Part shown: in pieces, positions 6,085 to 8,454 of the stretch
Numbering within the stretch: position 1 is the stretch's first letter
How the letters are laid out: the number at the start of each line of letters is the position of its first letter
NCBI GenBank assembly: GCA_018334615.1
Contig: JAGXLP010000048.1
Location: 1 to 8,454 of the forward strand
Length of the DNA stretch: 8,454 nucleotides
Source of the DNA: Candidatus Bipolaricaulota bacterium
GTDB taxonomy: Bacteria > Bipolaricaulota > Bipolaricaulia > M55B111
Direction: 5' to 3'
Notes under the pieces: model-generated
What the model saw: the letters and a program-made list of their open reading frames with translations, nothing else
What the model was told of the DNA's origin: nothing
Database searches by the model: none
Program-made: the position numbers and the translations under genes

Positions 6085-6103
6085 AGGCGGAAAAGATAGA
6101 TCC
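6085..6103 (-). terminator. Candidate 3'-end signal after cdc48 (shared 14-base element)
   Basis: Eighteen bases after the cdc48 stop the minus strand reads GGATCTATCTTTTC (6103-6090), identical to the element after the DUF1028 stop, then CGCCT. There is no hairpin. It lies upstream of the aspS promoter-like sequence, the right place to separate the two transcription units. Role inferred. Confidence 0.35.
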
Positions 6104-6121
6104 GGAGAGGCCAATTATTTA

Positions 6122-8398
6122 CTAATCGGATTCCGGCTCAAACCCAATATCACCCGACTTTTCCTTTAATCGTCTTTCTATGTTCTCGTACCGTTTTCTC
6201 GTATCCGAAGTAACGGAAGCGGGCGTATCGTCGACAGCAGCCAGAAAGTGGTCCATGCGAACGAATTGAGAATCGACGTCTTCTCTTAGGGCAAACCTAC
6301 CCGCTTTCTTGCAGACGGCAGCGATATCGGCTCCCGTAAAGTCCTCGGATAGGCTAGCCAGTTTCTCGAGATCGATCCCCGGTTCCAGATTCATCTTATC
6401 CGTGTGTACTTTATAGATCTTTAACCTTGCCTCTTCGTCAGGTACGGGAATATGAATTAGCTCATCGAACCTACCGGGCCGCAGCAAAGCAGAATCCACC
6501 ATGTCCGGCCTGTTAGTCGCCCCAACAACTACAACTCCCTTTAACTCTTCCAGGCCGTCCATTTCAGACAGAAGCTGATTTACAATTCTTTCCGTGGCTC
6601 TCGGTTCCCCTGCTCCACCACCTCTTTCCGGAGCCAGAGCATCCAGCTCGTCGAGGAAAATGATTGCCGGAGAGACCTGTTTTGCCTTGTCAAAGACTTC
6701 CGCAATCCGTTGCTCCGACTCACCGTACCACTTGGAAAGGAGGTCGCTTCCTTTCGCGGTAATAAAGTTAGCATTGCTTTCGTTGGCAATGGCCTTTGCC
6801 ATCAGCGTCTTGCCAGTTCCGGGCGGGCCATACAGCAGAACACCTCTTGGGGGGTCGATACCGATCCTGCGGAAGGACTCGGGGTTCTTTAGAGGCAGCT
6901 CGATTATTTCCGACATAGTCTGCTTGACTTCCTCAAGACCACCTACGTCTTCCCAGCTAACCTGAGGTATGTCAGCCAGGATCTCTCGAAGTGCACTCGG
7001 CTTAATTCCCTTATATGCCTGGAACATATCATCTCGAGTGACTTCGAGGTTCTCCAGCACGTCCGAGGGGATGGACTCTTCCTGTAGATCGATTTCTGGC
7101 AGAAGTCGTCTAAGCGCGTTCATTGCTGATTCACGAGCCAGGGCCTCAATATCAGATCCGGTAAACCCATAAGTCAGCTCTATAAATTCGTCCAGATCCA
7201 GATCTTCGGCCAAAGGCATACCTCGGGTGTGAATCATGAATATCTCTTTCCTACCTTCTGTGTCCGGAACCCCGACCATGATCTCACGATCGAATCTTCC
7301 AGGTCGGCGAAGTGCCTCATCTACAGCGTCCACGCGATTCGTCGCGGCAATCACCACCACGTTTTCCCGGGGCTTCAGACCGTCCATAAGAGCCAGAAGT
7401 TGAGCGACAACCCTCCGTTCGACTTCTCCGGAGGCTTCCTCGCGCTTAACACCCAGCGAGTCAAGTTCGTCTATGAAGATGATCGCCGGCGAGTTATCCG
7501 AAGCCTCTTCGAAAACATCCCTAAGCTGTTGTTCGGACTCCCCATAATACTTGCTCATTATCTCCGGACCGTTAATGGAGGTAAAGTGGGCATCGGTTTC
7601 ATTCGCTACTGCCTTGGCCAAAAGGGTTTTACCCGTGCCGGGAGGCCCGTGGAGAAGTACCCCTTTTGGCGGATCTATTCCCAGCCGATCGAATAGTTCG
7701 GGGTTTTTTAGAGGAAGTTCGACCATTTCTCTTATTCTCTGAAGGACTTCGTCCAAGCCCCCGATATCTTCGTAGGTAACGCCAACGTACTGTTCACCCT
7801 CCTGAACTTCTTCGTATTCGGGCTTGAGCTCAATCTGGGTTCTGTTCGTTACTTTAACCACGCCACGAGGATTGGTATTCAATACCTGCAAACGTATCTC
7901 TCCCAACCCAAAGCTACTGGAATCGAGAAAATCCTGGAAGAAGCTTTCCGACATCAAGTCGGAGCCAAACGGACTCTTGGAGCGCCGAATAGTCGTTGAC
8001 AGAACGTCACCGGTCGTCAACGGCCTTCCACCGAGAACTTGCTTCAGACTCTGGCCACTCCCTCGTAGTCTCAAATTGTCAGATGCCGGGCCGATAGTTA
8101 CCTTCTTAGCTTCCTTTGCCTCGGCCTTCCTTATCTTCACGTGGTCCCCAATGCCCGTGCTGGCGTTATTCCTCATCAACCCATCTATGCGTAAGATATC
8201 CAGTCCTTCGTCCTGGGAGTAACCCTCTACGGCTATTCCGGCTGTCTTGTCATTTCCCTCAATTTCTACGATATCTCCCCGGGAAATCCCTAATTCCTTC
8301 ATGCTGTCGGTACTTATCCTCGCAACTCCCTTCCCGAAGTCCTGCTGATTTGCTCCTGCCACTTTGAGTTCAATCTCATTTGGTACCTTGTCAGGCAT
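6122..8398 (-). CDS. cdc48: Cdc48/p97/VAT-type double-ring AAA+ ATPase
   Basis: A hexameric unfoldase that pulls proteins through its pore for degradation or disassembly; cytoplasmic. The 758 residues comprise an N-terminal double-psi barrel (about 7-92), a Cdc48 domain-2 region (about 102-192) and two AAA modules. D1 has Walker A GPPGTGKT at 251-258, Walker B IIFIDELD at 306-313, pore loop KYYG at 283-286 and the arginine-finger region RRPGRFD at 364-370. D2 has the same elements at 524-531, 579-586, KWYG at 556-559 and RPGRFD at 640-645. Both rings look catalytically intact. The frame extends 13 codons farther to an ATG at 8437, but GAGGTGA four bases before ATG 8398 and the usual N-terminal length select the latter. 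Residues about 138-165 in domain 2 (Ser/Phe/Asp-rich) look longer than in many archaeal homologues. The C-terminus ends EPESD with no HbYX proteasome-docking motif. Family common in archaea, patchy in bacteria. aspS follows on the same strand. Confidence 0.95.
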   Translation of the reverse strand: MPDKVPNEIELKVAGANQQDFGKGVARISTDSMKELGISRGDIVEIEGNDKTAGIAVEGYSQDEGLDILRIDGLMRNNASTGIGDHVKIRKAEAKEAKKVTIGPASDNLRLRGSGQSLKQVLGGRPLTTGDVLSTTIRRSKSPFGSDLMSESFFQDFLDSSSFGLGEIRLQVLNTNPRGVVKVTNRTQIELKPEYEEVQEGEQYVGVTYEDIGGLDEVLQRIREMVELPLKNPELFDRLGIDPPKGVLLHGPPGTGKTLLAKAVANETDAHFTSINGPEIMSKYYGESEQQLRDVFEEASDNSPAIIFIDELDSLGVKREEASGEVERRVVAQLLALMDGLKPRENVVVIAATNRVDAVDEALRRPGRFDREIMVGVPDTEGRKEIFMIHTRGMPLAEDLDLDEFIELTYGFTGSDIEALARESAMNALRRLLPEIDLQEESIPSDVLENLEVTRDDMFQAYKGIKPSALREILADIPQVSWEDVGGLEEVKQTMSEIIELPLKNPESFRRIGIDPPRGVLLYGPPGTGKTLMAKAIANESNANFITAKGSDLLSKWYGESEQRIAEVFDKAKQVSPAIIFLDELDALAPERGGGAGEPRATERIVNQLLSEMDGLEELKGVVVVGATNRPDMVDSALLRPGRFDELIHIPVPDEEARLKIYKVHTDKMNLEPGIDLEKLASLSEDFTGADIAAVCKKAGRFALREDVDSQFVRMDHFLAAVDDTPASVTSDTRKRYENIERRLKEKSGDIGFEPESD

Positions 8399-8402
8399 AA
8401 TT

Positions 8403-8409
8403 TCACCTC
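8403..8409 (-). promoter_or_regulatory. Ribosome binding site that decides the cdc48 start
   Basis: The minus strand reads GAGGTGA, with four bases (AATT) before ATG 8398. No comparable site precedes the upstream in-frame ATG at 8437, so the longer frame is rejected. Confidence 0.8.
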
Positions 8410-8420
8410 GTAGCTGGTAA

Positions 8421-8442
8421 CTTTTTAAATGAATCATAAAAA
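8421..8442 (-). promoter_or_regulatory. TATA-like elements upstream of cdc48
   Basis: Two AT-rich boxes occur on the minus strand: TTTTTATGA (8442-8434) and TTTAAAAAG (8429-8421). The first would start transcription near 8411, leaving a short leader that includes the ribosome site; its distance to the start codon (about 40 bases) matches that of the aspS TATA box. The second would give a nearly leaderless transcript. The window ends 12 bases upstream, so further promoter elements cannot be judged. Confidence 0.35.
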
Positions 8443-8454
8443 TCTTCGATAACG

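Noticed and set aside
6780..7660. Apparent long-range repeat within cdc48
   Set aside because: It reflects the ancestral duplication of the D1 and D2 AAA domains, normal for the family, not a recent DNA repeat.
6594..8367. Plus-strand frames up to 155 codons across cdc48
   Set aside because: Antisense shadows of the two AAA modules; the paired similar translations (VLPVPGGP and so on) simply mirror the duplicated Walker A regions.
8399..8437. N-terminal extension of Cdc48 from the ATG at 8437 (13 extra residues)
   Set aside because: GAGGTGA sits four bases before ATG 8398, and the extension covers the promoter-like AT-rich boxes.

Overview
The window carries six protein-coding genes and no RNA gene, insertion sequence, CRISPR array or long repeat that I can see. 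Coding density is high. The five gaps are 226, 225, 55, 108 and about 56 bases. The organism is most likely an archaeon, possibly from a salty habitat, but a bacterium is not excluded. Points for an archaeon are a full-length two-ring Cdc48/VAT ATPase with its N-terminal substrate domain, GGTGA-type ribosome sites only 4 bases before two start codons, TATA-like boxes, pyrimidine-rich hairpin-less gene ends, and frequent AGA/AGG and ATA codons. Points against are an AspRS of bacterial type, a long 6-phosphogluconate dehydrogenase close to bacterial ones, a putative peptidoglycan-binding-like tail on the DUF1028 protein, and one promoter that also reads well as a sigma-70 site. The proteins are mildly to clearly acidic, which fits moderate salt adaptation but does not prove it.

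Layout. Bases 1-828 (minus) hold most of a DUF368 membrane protein, the family that includes the polyprenyl-phosphate translocase PopT; it runs off the left edge. A divergent 226-base gap follows, then gnd (plus), the NADP-type 6-phosphogluconate dehydrogenase. After a 225-base gap come a HAD-superfamily hydrolase and a DUF1028 protein (both plus). Their stop and start codons share one base, so they are almost certainly one translationally coupled unit. They run convergently into aspS (minus, TTG start). Upstream of aspS, on the same strand, lies cdc48, which begins near the right edge.

How the genes relate. Most are housekeeping: oxidative pentose phosphate pathway (gnd), Asp-tRNA charging (aspS), protein unfolding (cdc48) and probable recycling of the lipid carrier used in glycosylation or envelope synthesis (DUF368). 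The one pair that looks like an unworked functional unit is HAD-DUF1028: a small phosphatase-like enzyme coupled to an Ntn-fold-like protein of unknown activity with a C-terminal peptidoglycan-binding-like domain. The most notable non-coding signal is an identical 14-base pyrimidine-rich element just after the stop codons of two different genes, DUF1028 and cdc48, in the sense direction each time; it is a candidate terminator or 3'-end signal. I found no convincing evidence of a defence system, mobile element or other wholly new system here.
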